NCBI GenBank assembly: GCA_039818945.1
Contig: JBCBSZ010000003.1
Span: 62,001 to 126,000 of the forward strand
Origin: JBCBSZ01 sp039818945
Lineage (GTDB): Bacteria > Actinomycetota > Acidimicrobiia > Acidimicrobiales > Poriferisodalaceae
DNA: 64,000 nt
Direction of reading: 5' to 3'
The notes beneath the pieces are model-generated. The model ran no database searches, was not told the origin of the DNA, and worked only from the letters and a program-made list of their open reading frames with translations. A program made the position numbers and the translations under genes. Positions 17,085-24,137 of this stretch are shown here, in pieces. Position 1 is the stretch's first letter. Each line of letters starts with the position of its first letter.

Positions 17085-17464
17085 ACGACGCCGAGCTCGA
17101 GGCCGGCCTCGCACCGACGCCGGGCTACCGCTACGCCGACGCCGTCGGCGACCACCTCTACGTCGCCGGCCAGGTGCCGTTCGACGCCGCCGGGACGCTC
17201 CTCGGCGAGGACGACCCGGCCGCCCAGACCCGTGCGTGCCTCGACAACCTGCTCCTGCTGCTCGGCGTCCACGGCTTCGCGCTCGACGACGTGCGGCACC
17301 TGACGATCCACGTCGTCGGTCCGCACCAGCACCTGCTCGACGCGTGGTCGGCGGTCACCGGATGGTTCGACGACAGCGTCCCGCCCGCCACGCTGCTCGG
17401 CGCGCACCTCCTCGGCCACACGGGACAGCTCGTCGAGGTCGACGCGACGATCCACCGCCGCTGA
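17081..17464 (+). CDS. Rid (YjgF/YER057c/UK114) family protein without the catalytic Arg
   Basis: A 127-residue chorismate-mutase-like fold protein; the Rid landmarks VGDHLYVAGQVPFD and QTRACLDNLLLLL are clear. In RidA proper an arginine (Arg105 in E. coli) anchors the imine substrate; aligning PPATLLGAHLLGHTGQLVEVDATI to that stretch puts Leu at the position. It is therefore unlikely to be a 2-aminoacrylate deaminase and belongs with Rid paralogues of other or unknown function. GTG start overlapping the D-aminoacylase stop (GTGA). Operon partner role: possibly processing or protecting an enamine/imine or carbamate product of the upstream amidohydrolase. Confidence 0.8.
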   Translation: MNDAELEAGLAPTPGYRYADAVGDHLYVAGQVPFDAAGTLLGEDDPAAQTRACLDNLLLLLGVHGFALDDVRHLTIHVVGPHQHLLDAWSAVTGWFDDSVPPATLLGAHLLGHTGQLVEVDATIHRR

Positions 17465-17470
17465 TGGTCA

Positions 17471-17508
17471 CGAGCCGAACGCTCGCGCGAGGCTGCGGAC
17501 GACTCAGC
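17471..17508 (+). repeat. 38-bp direct repeat, copy 1
   Basis: Matches 18942-18979 at 34 of 38 positions in the same orientation. It contains the palindrome CTCGCGCGAG and includes the stop codon of the minus-strand rhodanese gene. The two copies flank the rhodanese/GlxA pair. It may act as a terminator-like hairpin between convergent genes. Confidence 0.75.
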
Positions 17509-17866
17509 CCGTCACCAGCTCGAAGCCCTCGTCGAGCCAGCCGGTCACGCCACCGATCATCTTCCTGACCGGCCGGCCGAGCTCGGCGAGGCGCAGGGCA
17601 GCGCGGTCGGCGCCGTTGCAGTGCGGCCCGTTGCAGTAGACGACGAAGGCCGTGTCGGCGGGCCAGGCCGCGAGCCGGCCCTCGTCGATCTGCGCATGGG
17701 GCAGGTTCACCGCACCGTCGGCGTGGCCACGGGCGTAGGCCTCGGCCGAGCGGACGTCGAGGAGGACGAACCCGGGCTCCCCTCCGGCGAGCGCCTCGTG
17801 GGTGTCCCAGCAGTCGGTCTCGACCTCGAGCAGGTGGCGGAAGTGGGCGGCGGCGTCGGTGGTCAT
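17504..17866 (-). CDS. Rhodanese-like domain protein
   Basis: Single rhodanese domain of 120 residues. VLLDVRSAEAYARGHADGAVNLPH is the conserved N-terminal half, and the active-site loop is VVYCNGPHCNGADRAA with catalytic Cys78 and a second Cys83. This matches the CxGPxCNGA subgroup of thiosulfate/persulfide sulfurtransferases. The ATG at 17866 is preceded by GGAAGGTGG. Its TGA lies inside a 38-bp repeat. It is divergent from the GlxA-type regulator with only 70 bp between starts, where two identical 9-bp dyads lie, suggesting that the regulator controls this gene in response to sulfur stress or a similar signal. Substrate specificity is not determinable. Confidence 0.88.
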   Translation of the reverse strand: MTTDAAAHFRHLLEVETDCWDTHEALAGGEPGFVLLDVRSAEAYARGHADGAVNLPHAQIDEGRLAAWPADTAFVVYCNGPHCNGADRAALRLAELGRPVRKMIGGVTGWLDEGFELVTG

Positions 17867-17896
17867 GGGCCACCTTCCCGGTCGCGCGCCGTACCG

Positions 17897-17905
17897 GCCA
17901 GTGGC
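17897..17905. promoter_or_regulatory. GCCAGTGGC dyad, copy 1 (possible operator)
   Basis: GCCA-G-TGGC is a perfect dyad around one central base. An identical copy lies at 17933-17941, 36 bp downstream, between the divergent rhodanese and AraC/GlxA-type genes. Two such sites on nearly the same helix face would suit an AraC-type dimer. Inference only. Confidence 0.4.
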
Positions 17906-17932
17906 AGGAACGACCAGGTTCGACGAGAATCT

Positions 17933-17941
17933 GCCAGTGGC
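17933..17941. promoter_or_regulatory. GCCAGTGGC dyad, copy 2 (overlaps the regulator start)
   Basis: Identical to 17897-17905 and overlapping the GTG start of the GlxA-type gene at 17937. Binding here could repress the regulator itself. See copy 1 for the limits of this call. Confidence 0.4.
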
Positions 17942-18989
17942 CAACGATCCGCTCGATGTCGCCGTCGTGGCCTACGACGGGCTGTGTACCTTCGAGTTCG
18001 GCATCGCGATCGAGCTGTTCGCGCTCCCCCGCCCCGAGCTGGGTGGCTGGTACCGCACCACGGTGGTCGCCGAGTCGATCGGCCCGTTGGCGGCGACGGG
18101 CGGGGTGTCGGTCGTGCCCGGCGCCGGGCTCGACGCCCTCGGCGAGGCCGGGACCGTGGTGGTCCCGGGCTGGACCGGTCCGCCGTCGCCGGCCGTCGTC
18201 GACGCGATGCTCACCGCCCACGGGCGGGGCGCCCGCATCATGACCATCTGCTCCGGGGTCTTCCTGCTGGCGGCGACCGGGCTGCTCGACGGACGCCGGG
18301 CGACGACCCACTGGCGCTACCTCGACCGACTCGCCGCCGAGCGCCCGGCGATCCGGCTCGAACCCGACGTGCTCTACGTCGACGAGGGCGAGCTGCTCAC
18401 CTCCGCCGGCAGCGCGGCCGGCATCGACTGCGGGCTCCACCTCGTCCGCCGCGACCACGGTGCGGACGTGGCGAACCAGGTCGCCCGGCGACTCGTCGTG
18501 CCGCCGCACCGCGACGGCGGTCAACGCCAGTTCGTCCCGGAGCCCGTGGCGCCGGCCGGACCCGACGCAGCGATCGCCGAGATCTGCGAGTGGGCGGTCG
18601 AGCACCTCGACGCACCGCTCACGGTGGCCCGCCTCGCCGAACGGGCGGGCTGGTCGCCACGGACGTTCGCCCGCCGCTTCGGCGAGGCGACGGGCACGAG
18701 CCCGAAGCGCTGGCTCGCCGAGCAGCGGGTGTTGGCGGCGCGCCGGCTGCTCGAGACGTCGAGCGCGTCGGTCGAGGAGATCGCGACGCTGGTCGGGTTC
18801 GGGTCGGCGACGACGCTGCGCGACCGCATGCGGGCGTCGATCGGGACGACACCCACCGCCTACCGGCGGCGGTTCTCACGACATGCGACCCAACGGGGCG
18901 CAGGTCGTGGCGGGGTGGGGGTGGGGCCCCGGCCCGCACGGCGAGCCGAGCGCTCGCGCGAGGCTGCCGAAGGCTCAGCGGTCGGCTGA
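17937..18989 (+). CDS. GlxA/FtrA-type transcriptional regulator (DJ-1/PfpI + AraC)
   Basis: A 350-residue regulator. An N-terminal DJ-1/PfpI class I amidotransferase-like sensor domain (1-~190) contains the nucleophile-elbow sequence IMTICSGVFLLAATGLLDGRRATTHW. It is followed by a C-terminal AraC DNA-binding domain (~215-315) with two helix-turn-helix units: LTVARLAERAGWSPRTFARRF and SVEEIATLVGFGSATTLRDRMR. The start is GTG 17937, which gives the canonical LDVAVVAYDG. The last ~15 residues are encoded by the second 38-bp repeat and look like read-through into a non-family tail. It overlaps the convergent MFS gene by 15 bp. Likely target: the divergent rhodanese gene and itself, through the GCCAGTGGC dyads. 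Confidence 0.88.
   Translation: MANDPLDVAVVAYDGLCTFEFGIAIELFALPRPELGGWYRTTVVAESIGPLAATGGVSVVPGAGLDALGEAGTVVVPGWTGPPSPAVVDAMLTAHGRGARIMTICSGVFLLAATGLLDGRRATTHWRYLDRLAAERPAIRLEPDVLYVDEGELLTSAGSAAGIDCGLHLVRRDHGADVANQVARRLVVPPHRDGGQRQFVPEPVAPAGPDAAIAEICEWAVEHLDAPLTVARLAERAGWSPRTFARRFGEATGTSPKRWLAEQRVLAARRLLETSSASVEEIATLVGFGSATTLRDRMRASIGTTPTAYRRRFSRHATQRGAGRGGVGVGPRPARRAERSREAAEGSAVG
18942..18979 (+). repeat. 38-bp direct repeat, copy 2
   Basis: 34 of 38 bases match 17471-17508. This copy encodes the C-terminal tail of the GlxA-type regulator and carries the stop codon of the convergent MFS gene at the same internal position as in copy 1. It contains the palindromes CGAGCGCTCG and CTCGCGCGAG. 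Confidence 0.75.
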
Positions 18990-20120
18990 GGCGAGCTGCT
19001 CGGTGCGGACGACCGGCGGGTAGGCGCGGGCGACGACCGCGGCGAGCAGGGCCGACGACACGAGGATCCCGGCGGCGACGAGGCCGAGCACGGTCAGCGA
19101 GCCGGTCGACACGAGCGCGCCACCGAGCGCCGGCCCGGCCACACGCCCGGCGGCCATCACGGCCTGCGCGTCACCGGCACGCTCCTCGGGGAAGCGGGAC
19201 CGGCTCGACAGCAGCTCGAACGTCGACGGGAGCGCCACGAAGAACAGGAGCCCCCACAGCGACACCGTGGCGAAGAACAGCACCGGGGAGGTGGTCATCG
19301 ACAGCAACAGCGCCGACGCGCCGATCGCGGCGATGGACGCCGGCGACGCCCACTCGGGCCGGGGCAGGCGGCTGGCGACCAGCCCGGCGGCGGCGTTCAC
19401 GACGACCGCGACCGAGACCGCCATCGGGGTGAGGCCGACCTGGTCGATGCCGATCACGGCCACGAACACGAACACCGACGAACCGCCCATCGTCAGCAGA
19501 CCGAGCACGCCGAGCACCAGCAGGGCAGCGGTGGCGGCCGGGCCGCTCCGACCTGACGGCTTCGGTGCGAGGTGTGTCGATGGTCGGATCGGCAGGGCCA
19601 GCGGGACGAGCGCGACGAGTGCGAGCACGGCGAAGGTCATCCCCGCACCGATCTCGGAGGCGAGCACCGCCATCAGCGGCGTGGAGACCATGACGACCAG
19701 CGGCGCCGCGATGTTGAGCTCGTTGGTGCGGCGGCGGTGGCCGAACGCCTCGCGCCAGGCCAGCCAGGCGGTCACGCCGAGCCCGACCCCGGACAACGCC
19801 CGGAGGCCCAGCAGGATCGGCCACGACGGCAGCAGCGACGACAGCCCGTTGGCCACGGCCAACAGGACGATCGCGCCGACCACCGCGTGGTGGGTCGGGG
19901 CGATCAGCCGCGGCGCCACCCAGCTGCCCGCCATGAACCCGGCGAGCTGGGCGGTCGAGATCAACCCGGCGGTGCCGACGCCGATCCCCAGCGCCTCGGC
20001 GAGCGCCGGGATGAGGAACGGGGTCGCGGCGAAGTTCGCCGTCCCGAGCGCGAGCGCGAGGAGGAGCCCGGCGGGCAACGTCGGCTTCGCGGCCGCGAGG
20101 AGGCGATAGGGAACCTGCAC
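18975..20120 (-). CDS. Major facilitator superfamily transporter
   Basis: A 381-residue polytopic membrane protein with about 11-12 hydrophobic segments. It shows MFS features: a glycine-rich first helix (LPAGLLLALALGTANFAATPFLIPALAEALG), a second-helix GLISTAQLAGFMAGSWVAPRL, and the central loop after helix 6. The start is GTG 20120, since the upstream extension is not transporter-like. Export of a small molecule by proton antiport is the default expectation, but no substrate can be inferred. Its stop codon lies within the 38-bp repeat and overlaps the convergent regulator's end. The epoxide hydrolase gene lies 59 bp upstream on the same strand and may be cotranscribed. Confidence 0.85.
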   Translation of the reverse strand: MQVPYRLLAAAKPTLPAGLLLALALGTANFAATPFLIPALAEALGIGVGTAGLISTAQLAGFMAGSWVAPRLIAPTHHAVVGAIVLLAVANGLSSLLPSWPILLGLRALSGVGLGVTAWLAWREAFGHRRRTNELNIAAPLVVMVSTPLMAVLASEIGAGMTFAVLALVALVPLALPIRPSTHLAPKPSGRSGPAATAALLVLGVLGLLTMGGSSVFVFVAVIGIDQVGLTPMAVSVAVVVNAAAGLVASRLPRPEWASPASIAAIGASALLLSMTTSPVLFFATVSLWGLLFFVALPSTFELLSSRSRFPEERAGDAQAVMAAGRVAGPALGGALVSTGSLTVLGLVAAGILVSSALLAAVVARAYPPVVRTEQLASADR

Positions 20121-20179
20121 GACCTTCGAGTGTGGGGCAGATCGGGCCCCGATCGGTGGTGACGTCTGCCACCCCGCCC

Positions 20180-21163
20180 TCAGGTGCCGGCGAGGAACTC
20201 CAGGAGCAGGCGATTCACCTCGTCGGGCGCCTCCTGCTGGACCCAGTGACCGCAGCCGTCGACGAGGTGGGTGCCGCGATAGTCGGCGCAGGTCTCGGGA
20301 TGGCGGTCGATGTCGGACTGCGTCGCCGCGACCACACCGTCGAGCGCGCCGGCGATGAAGGTCGCCGGCACCGGGATCGGCACGTCGCGCCAGGCCGACA
20401 GGAGCCGGTACGAGCGATCGAGGTTGCGGTACCAGTTGATCCCACCCTCGAACCCGCTGCGCTCGAACGAGTCGAGGAACACGGCCAACTCGTCCTCGGG
20501 GAGCCATGCCGGCGTGGTGTCGGGCGGGGCGCCCAGGGTCTCGCTCAGCAGCGTCGCCGAGGTCCCGGAGATCGCGGTGGTGACGCCGGGGTCGGTGTAC
20601 AGGTTGCGCAGGATGTCCTCGCGGTGGGCGTCGAGGTCCTCGTGCGCATCGAGCTGCTGGAAGAAGAGCATGTAGTGGAACTGGTCGCCGCTGACGGCCG
20701 CCAGCACCTCGGTGGGTGGGAGCTCGATCTGCCCGAATCGGAAGCCCGGCCCGTACGGCACCGACATGCCGCACACGGCGGTGAAGAGGTCGGGGCGCAG
20801 GAGCGCGGCCGGCCAGGTCACGAGGGCGCCCCAGTCGTGGCCGACGAGCGTGCACTCGGTCCGGTCCAGGGCACCGACGAGGCCGACCAGGTCGCCGACG
20901 ACGTCGAGCACGGTGTAGCGCTCGATCTCCGCCGGCTTGGCCGAGGTGCCGTAGCCGCGACCGTCGGGGGCGGCGACGCGGTAACCGGCGTCGGCGAGGC
21001 CGAGCAGCTGGTGCCGCCAGGAGAACCAGCACTCCGGCCAGCCGTGCTGGAGGACGACCAGCTCGCCGTCGTCGGGACCGGCGAGCGCCACGTGGAGCTC
21101 GATGCCGTTGGTCTCGATCGTGCGGTGCTCGACGCGGCCGTCGAGGTCCGGGTGCGACGTCAT
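20180..21163 (-). CDS. Alpha/beta-hydrolase, epoxide hydrolase-like
   Basis: Soluble hydrolase of 327 residues. The oxyanion-hole HGWPE motif (QHGWPECWFSWRHQ), the nucleophile elbow GHDWGALV with Asp, a cap domain containing tyrosines (FHYMLFFQ) and the charge-relay segment GALDGVV with terminal CGHWVQQEAPDEVN (catalytic His) are all present. HGWPE plus GHDWGA is typical of epoxide hydrolases rather than haloalkane dehalogenases or esterases. Two ATGs are possible, 21163 (used here) and 21172, with neither having a good ribosome-binding site. It precedes an MFS gene on the same strand, giving a possible detoxify-and-export pair. The physiological epoxide is unknown. Confidence 0.88.
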   Translation of the reverse strand: MTSHPDLDGRVEHRTIETNGIELHVALAGPDDGELVVLQHGWPECWFSWRHQLLGLADAGYRVAAPDGRGYGTSAKPAEIERYTVLDVVGDLVGLVGALDRTECTLVGHDWGALVTWPAALLRPDLFTAVCGMSVPYGPGFRFGQIELPPTEVLAAVSGDQFHYMLFFQQLDAHEDLDAHREDILRNLYTDPGVTTAISGTSATLLSETLGAPPDTTPAWLPEDELAVFLDSFERSGFEGGINWYRNLDRSYRLLSAWRDVPIPVPATFIAGALDGVVAATQSDIDRHPETCADYRGTHLVDGCGHWVQQEAPDEVNRLLLEFLAGT

Positions 21164-21221
21164 GCCCTGCATGCTCGCGCGTCGGGTGCGGCACATCCGA
21201 CGGCGTGCGGCGGCAGATGGC

Positions 21222-21227
21222 TAAGGT
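21222..21227 (+). promoter_or_regulatory. Putative -10 box TAAGGT
   Basis: TAAGGT in the 114-bp divergent region before the LysM gene would give a leader of about 45 nt ending in GGGGGGAAGCACAGG before the ATG at 21278. No strong -35 was seen. Confidence 0.35.
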
Positions 21228-21277
21228 GCCGCACCGGCGGCGGGGACCCGCCGTCGGAGTGCGGGGGGAAGCACAGG

Positions 21278-21808
21278 ATGAGCGACGCAGTCGTGCCGCA
21301 GAGCCAGATCGAGCTCGCGGCCTTCGACCAGAGCAAGTACACCTACGACGACGCCGTTCGGCTCGCGTGGTTCTGGCAGCAGGACATCGTCGAGACGAAG
21401 CAGCGCATCGGCCGCAAGGTCAAGTGGCAGAACCAGAAGATCCTCGACCAGATGCTCTACGAGGCGACCGGTCAGTACAACTGGATCCTCAAGAGCCCGT
21501 ACACGATGAACGACGCCGAGGCGCTCGCCCAGCTGTGGGGCTGCACGGTCGAGCAGGCCAAGGTGGCCGGCGGTCACAAGATCGAGGGCTGGCTCGTCGT
21601 CAACGCCGCCATCGCCGCAGCACCGCCCGAGACGAAGATCGTGACCTACACGATCATGTCCGGCGACACGCTGTCGGGCATCGCTCGGATGTTCTCGACG
21701 GCCGACAACATCATCACGACCGATGCGCTGATGTCGTTGAACAGCGACGTGATCGAGGACGCCGACCGCATCTTCCCGGGCCAAACGATCCGCATCCCGG
21801 TCGGCTGA
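21278..21808 (+). CDS. LysM-domain protein without signal peptide
   Basis: A 176-residue protein. The first ~110 residues are helical and polar with many aromatic residues (YTYDDAVRLAWFWQQDIVETK) and match nothing I recognise. The C-terminal ~50 residues are a LysM domain starting VTYTIMSGDTLSGIARMF and ending GQTIRIPVG. LysM usually binds N-acetylglucosamine glycans, but with no signal peptide this one may act inside the cell, as in phage tail or contractile-system adaptor proteins that carry a terminal LysM. The amidoligase gene follows 31 bp downstream on the same strand and is probably cotranscribed. Function unknown. Confidence 0.75.
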   Translation: MSDAVVPQSQIELAAFDQSKYTYDDAVRLAWFWQQDIVETKQRIGRKVKWQNQKILDQMLYEATGQYNWILKSPYTMNDAEALAQLWGCTVEQAKVAGGHKIEGWLVVNAAIAAAPPETKIVTYTIMSGDTLSGIARMFSTADNIITTDALMSLNSDVIEDADRIFPGQTIRIPVG

Positions 21809-21839
21809 GCCTGGCGCGCCGAGCGGGGGCCTCCGGCCG

Positions 21840-22958
21840 ATGAACGGTCGGCTCGGGGTCGAGGTCGAGCTGCTGGCACCCGAGGGCTCCAGCCGACGGG
21901 TGCTGGCCGAGGCGATCGCCGATCAGCTCTGCGGCGCGGTCGAACCGTTCCTGTTCCCGGATGCCGAACCGTCGAAGCTCGGGGGCACGGCGCTCTTCCA
22001 CAACCTGACGCCGGGCTTCCGGATCCGCGACGGCGCCGGCGCGATCGCGGCCTGGGTCGTCGACGACATCACGTTGCAGCTGGACCTGGACCGCGAGGCA
22101 CCACCCGTCGAGGGGTGGTGGCGCGTCGTCAGCGACGACCAGCGCCTCATCGAGCTGGCGGCCCGGCACGTCGACGCTGCGCTCCACCTCCCCGACGCCC
22201 TCGCTCGACTGGCCGAGCTATTCGGCGTGGTGCCCGAGCCGGGACCGGGTGGCATGTGGCGACTCCGGACGAGGGACGGGCAGCCGATCGCCATCGCTGC
22301 GCCGCTCCCCGGGGCGCGCCACCGCGGGGCCGAGCTGGTGACCGCACCGATCGAGGACGATCACGAGCGACGGCTGGACGAGCTGCTGTCGATCGCGGTG
22401 GGGCTGGGGTTCACCGCCCCGGCCGAGGGAGCGACCCACGTCCACCTCGACGCCGCGCCGTTGCGGCACGCCCGGACGTTCCGCCGCTTCGCGCAGCTGA
22501 TCGATCCCCTGCTCGGCGACCTCCGCGCCGTGCTGGAGCTCAACCCGCGCTGCGTGCGACTCGGGGCCTGGCCTCGGGAGCTGCTGACCGCCCTCGACGC
22601 GCCCGACTGGGACGGGTTGGAGTGGCCGGCCGTCCAGCAGCGCCTCGACGGGATCCGCATCACCAAGTACTGCGACGTGAACGTCCGCAACGTCGTGCTC
22701 GGCGCACCCGACAAGGACACGGTCGAGCTCCGCATCCTGCCGGTGCACGTGGAGGCGGCGGCCATCCTGCGCGCCGCCCGGCTGCTGGAGTCGATCGTGG
22801 CGTGGGCGGGCGGCGACGACGAGATCGACGTCGACGCCGGACTGCGCTCCGCGCTGGGGACGTTGCCCCTCGATGCGGCGGACCGGCGGTGGTGGGAGGA
22901 GCGGGCTCGCTCCGCGATCAGCTCGTCGCGTGGAACTGGCGACGCACCAGCATCATGA
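21840..22958 (+). CDS. Amidoligase-family enzyme (glutamine-synthetase-like fold)
   Basis: A 372-residue protein with the amidoligase signatures: an N-terminal GVEVELLAPEG strand (acidic metal/ATP ligands), an internal RHRGAELVTAPI segment with a catalytic-type Glu, a THVHLDA strand, and TVELRILPVHVE towards the end. This family is related to glutamine synthetase/GCS ATP-dependent COOH-NH2 ligases and is predicted to form amide or peptide-like bonds in tagging or cell-wall contexts; few members are characterised. It follows the LysM gene and overlaps the convergent 111-residue gene by 41 bp. The acidic substrate may be that small protein or a peptide, which is speculation. Confidence 0.78.
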   Translation: MNGRLGVEVELLAPEGSSRRVLAEAIADQLCGAVEPFLFPDAEPSKLGGTALFHNLTPGFRIRDGAGAIAAWVVDDITLQLDLDREAPPVEGWWRVVSDDQRLIELAARHVDAALHLPDALARLAELFGVVPEPGPGGMWRLRTRDGQPIAIAAPLPGARHRGAELVTAPIEDDHERRLDELLSIAVGLGFTAPAEGATHVHLDAAPLRHARTFRRFAQLIDPLLGDLRAVLELNPRCVRLGAWPRELLTALDAPDWDGLEWPAVQQRLDGIRITKYCDVNVRNVVLGAPDKDTVELRILPVHVEAAAILRAARLLESIVAWAGGDDEIDVDAGLRSALGTLPLDAADRRWWEERARSAISSSRGTGDAPAS

Positions 22959-23253
22959 GCTGATCGAGCTGCTTGTTGTGCAGCGGGCGGACCAGCTCGC
23001 CGACGGCGGCGAAGATCTCGGGGTCGCGCAGGTCGGCCTCGAGCGGAGGCAACCCCTCGTCCTCCTCGTCGGTCCCGGTGCGAGCGTCGAGCAGCGCGAC
23101 CCCGCCCGGATCGGTCACGTCGAGCACGACCGAGGGCAGCGGATCGGTCGCCGAGTCGGTGAGGTCGACCTCGAGGTCTCGGCCGAGGAGGGTGGCGATC
23201 TGGTCGACGACCGGTGGGGTCGAGCGGTCGGTGGTGGGACGGTGCTTGGTCAC
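22918..23253 (-). CDS. Small acidic protein of unknown function
   Basis: A 111-residue hypothetical protein read from GTG 23253, which has GGAGG 9 nt upstream. It is strongly acidic in the middle (TGTDEEDEGLPPLEADLRDPE) and more basic at the end (MMLVRRQFHATS). No signal peptide, membrane segment or known motif is visible. The last 41 bp overlap antisense to the amidoligase 3' end. Its placement tail-to-tail with the amidoligase, and a composition unlike random antisense, support it being real, but I do not recognise the family. Confidence 0.5.
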   Translation of the reverse strand: MTKHRPTTDRSTPPVVDQIATLLGRDLEVDLTDSATDPLPSVVLDVTDPGGVALLDARTGTDEEDEGLPPLEADLRDPEIFAAVGELVRPLHNKQLDQLMMLVRRQFHATS

Positions 23254-23495
23254 GATGTCGGTCCTCCACGAAGGAACTCGTCGATTGCGCCGGCGGTGAC
23301 CGAACGGTCCGACTCCCGGATCCCACGACGATGGTGGGCGCTGAACGACACACTTCCAGCCCGCCCCACGATGGATCCGGGAACTGGAGACAAAGGCCGC
23401 ACAACCCGTCCCGCCGACCCTTTCGTACCAGTTCGTGACCGCTGAACGTGAGTGGGCTTGCGCCGGCCGGTGGGAGTAGGAAACGATGAAACATC
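23254..23495. other. 242-bp divergent intergenic region
   Basis: Lies between the minus-strand acidic-protein gene and the lipoprotein gene. It holds no ORF with coding character. Promoters for both genes should lie here, but I see no -10/-35 pair I would defend. The part near 23380-23495 is less GC-rich than the flanks. Confidence 0.4.
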
Positions 23496-24137
23496 GTGAG
23501 ATGGCAGACACTCCCCGGCGTCCTGCTCCTCTGCGTGGCAGCATGCTCCGGATCCGGGACAGAGGACACCACCGTCCGTCCCCTCGGTGACCCCGAGGCG
23601 ACCAGCACGACCACGGCACCAACGTCGACGACGGCGCCACCGCCCACCACGGCCGCGTCGACGACCACCACCACCGAGCCGGACCCGTGGGCCATCCCCG
23701 CCGCCCCCGACGCCGCCTACTTCGAACGCGTCCTGAACGAACTCGAGGTGAGCCTCGCTGATGCGACTCGGTCGGCGCTGCGAGAAGGTGCAACGACGGA
23801 TGATGTCTTGGACACGCTGACTGCGATCTCCTCTGGCATCAACCTGGAGTACAACGTCGCGGGAATCCGGGCCCTCACTACCGTCGACGAACAAGTCCTG
23901 ACACTTGAACGCACACCGCTCATCACCGAGGTGACCATCCATCGATTGGATGGCTCGTGTTCGATAGTCGAAGGCACGGTCTCATTCGACGGTGTCTACA
24001 CAGCGCCTCGCGATCCTGATCGAGTCGTATTCGAACTCGTGCGCGGCGACTCACGTGACCTGAACCCGACGGGCTGGCTCGTCAGCCAGCGGCATGCCGT
24101 TGACACAACCCCACCCGAACTATGCGCTGGCTCGTAG
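23496..24137 (+). CDS. Lipoprotein with Thr/Pro-rich linker, function unknown
   Basis: A 213-residue secreted lipoprotein: the signal peptide MRWQTLPGVLLLCVAAC ends in a lipobox (VAAC, Cys17), followed by a Thr/Ala/Pro-rich spacer (residues ~35-65) and a C-terminal globular domain with two cysteines that has no recognisable family. From about 23750 to the end the base composition is visibly less GC-rich, with more A/T at third positions than any neighbouring gene, which suggests a different origin for this domain. The GTG start at 23496 is weakly supported by a ribosome-binding site. It overlaps the next gene by 16 bp, so the two exported proteins are probably coexpressed. Confidence 0.72.
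   Translation: MRWQTLPGVLLLCVAACSGSGTEDTTVRPLGDPEATSTTTAPTSTTAPPPTTAASTTTTTEPDPWAIPAAPDAAYFERVLNELEVSLADATRSALREGATTDDVLDTLTAISSGINLEYNVAGIRALTTVDEQVLTLERTPLITEVTIHRLDGSCSIVEGTVSFDGVYTAPRDPDRVVFELVRGDSRDLNPTGWLVSQRHAVDTTPPELCAGS

Noticed and set aside
23486..23590. Short ORF from ATG 23486 with a good ribosome-binding site
   Set aside because: Only about 34 codons in another frame, Arg-rich, and it overlaps the convincing lipoprotein signal peptide.
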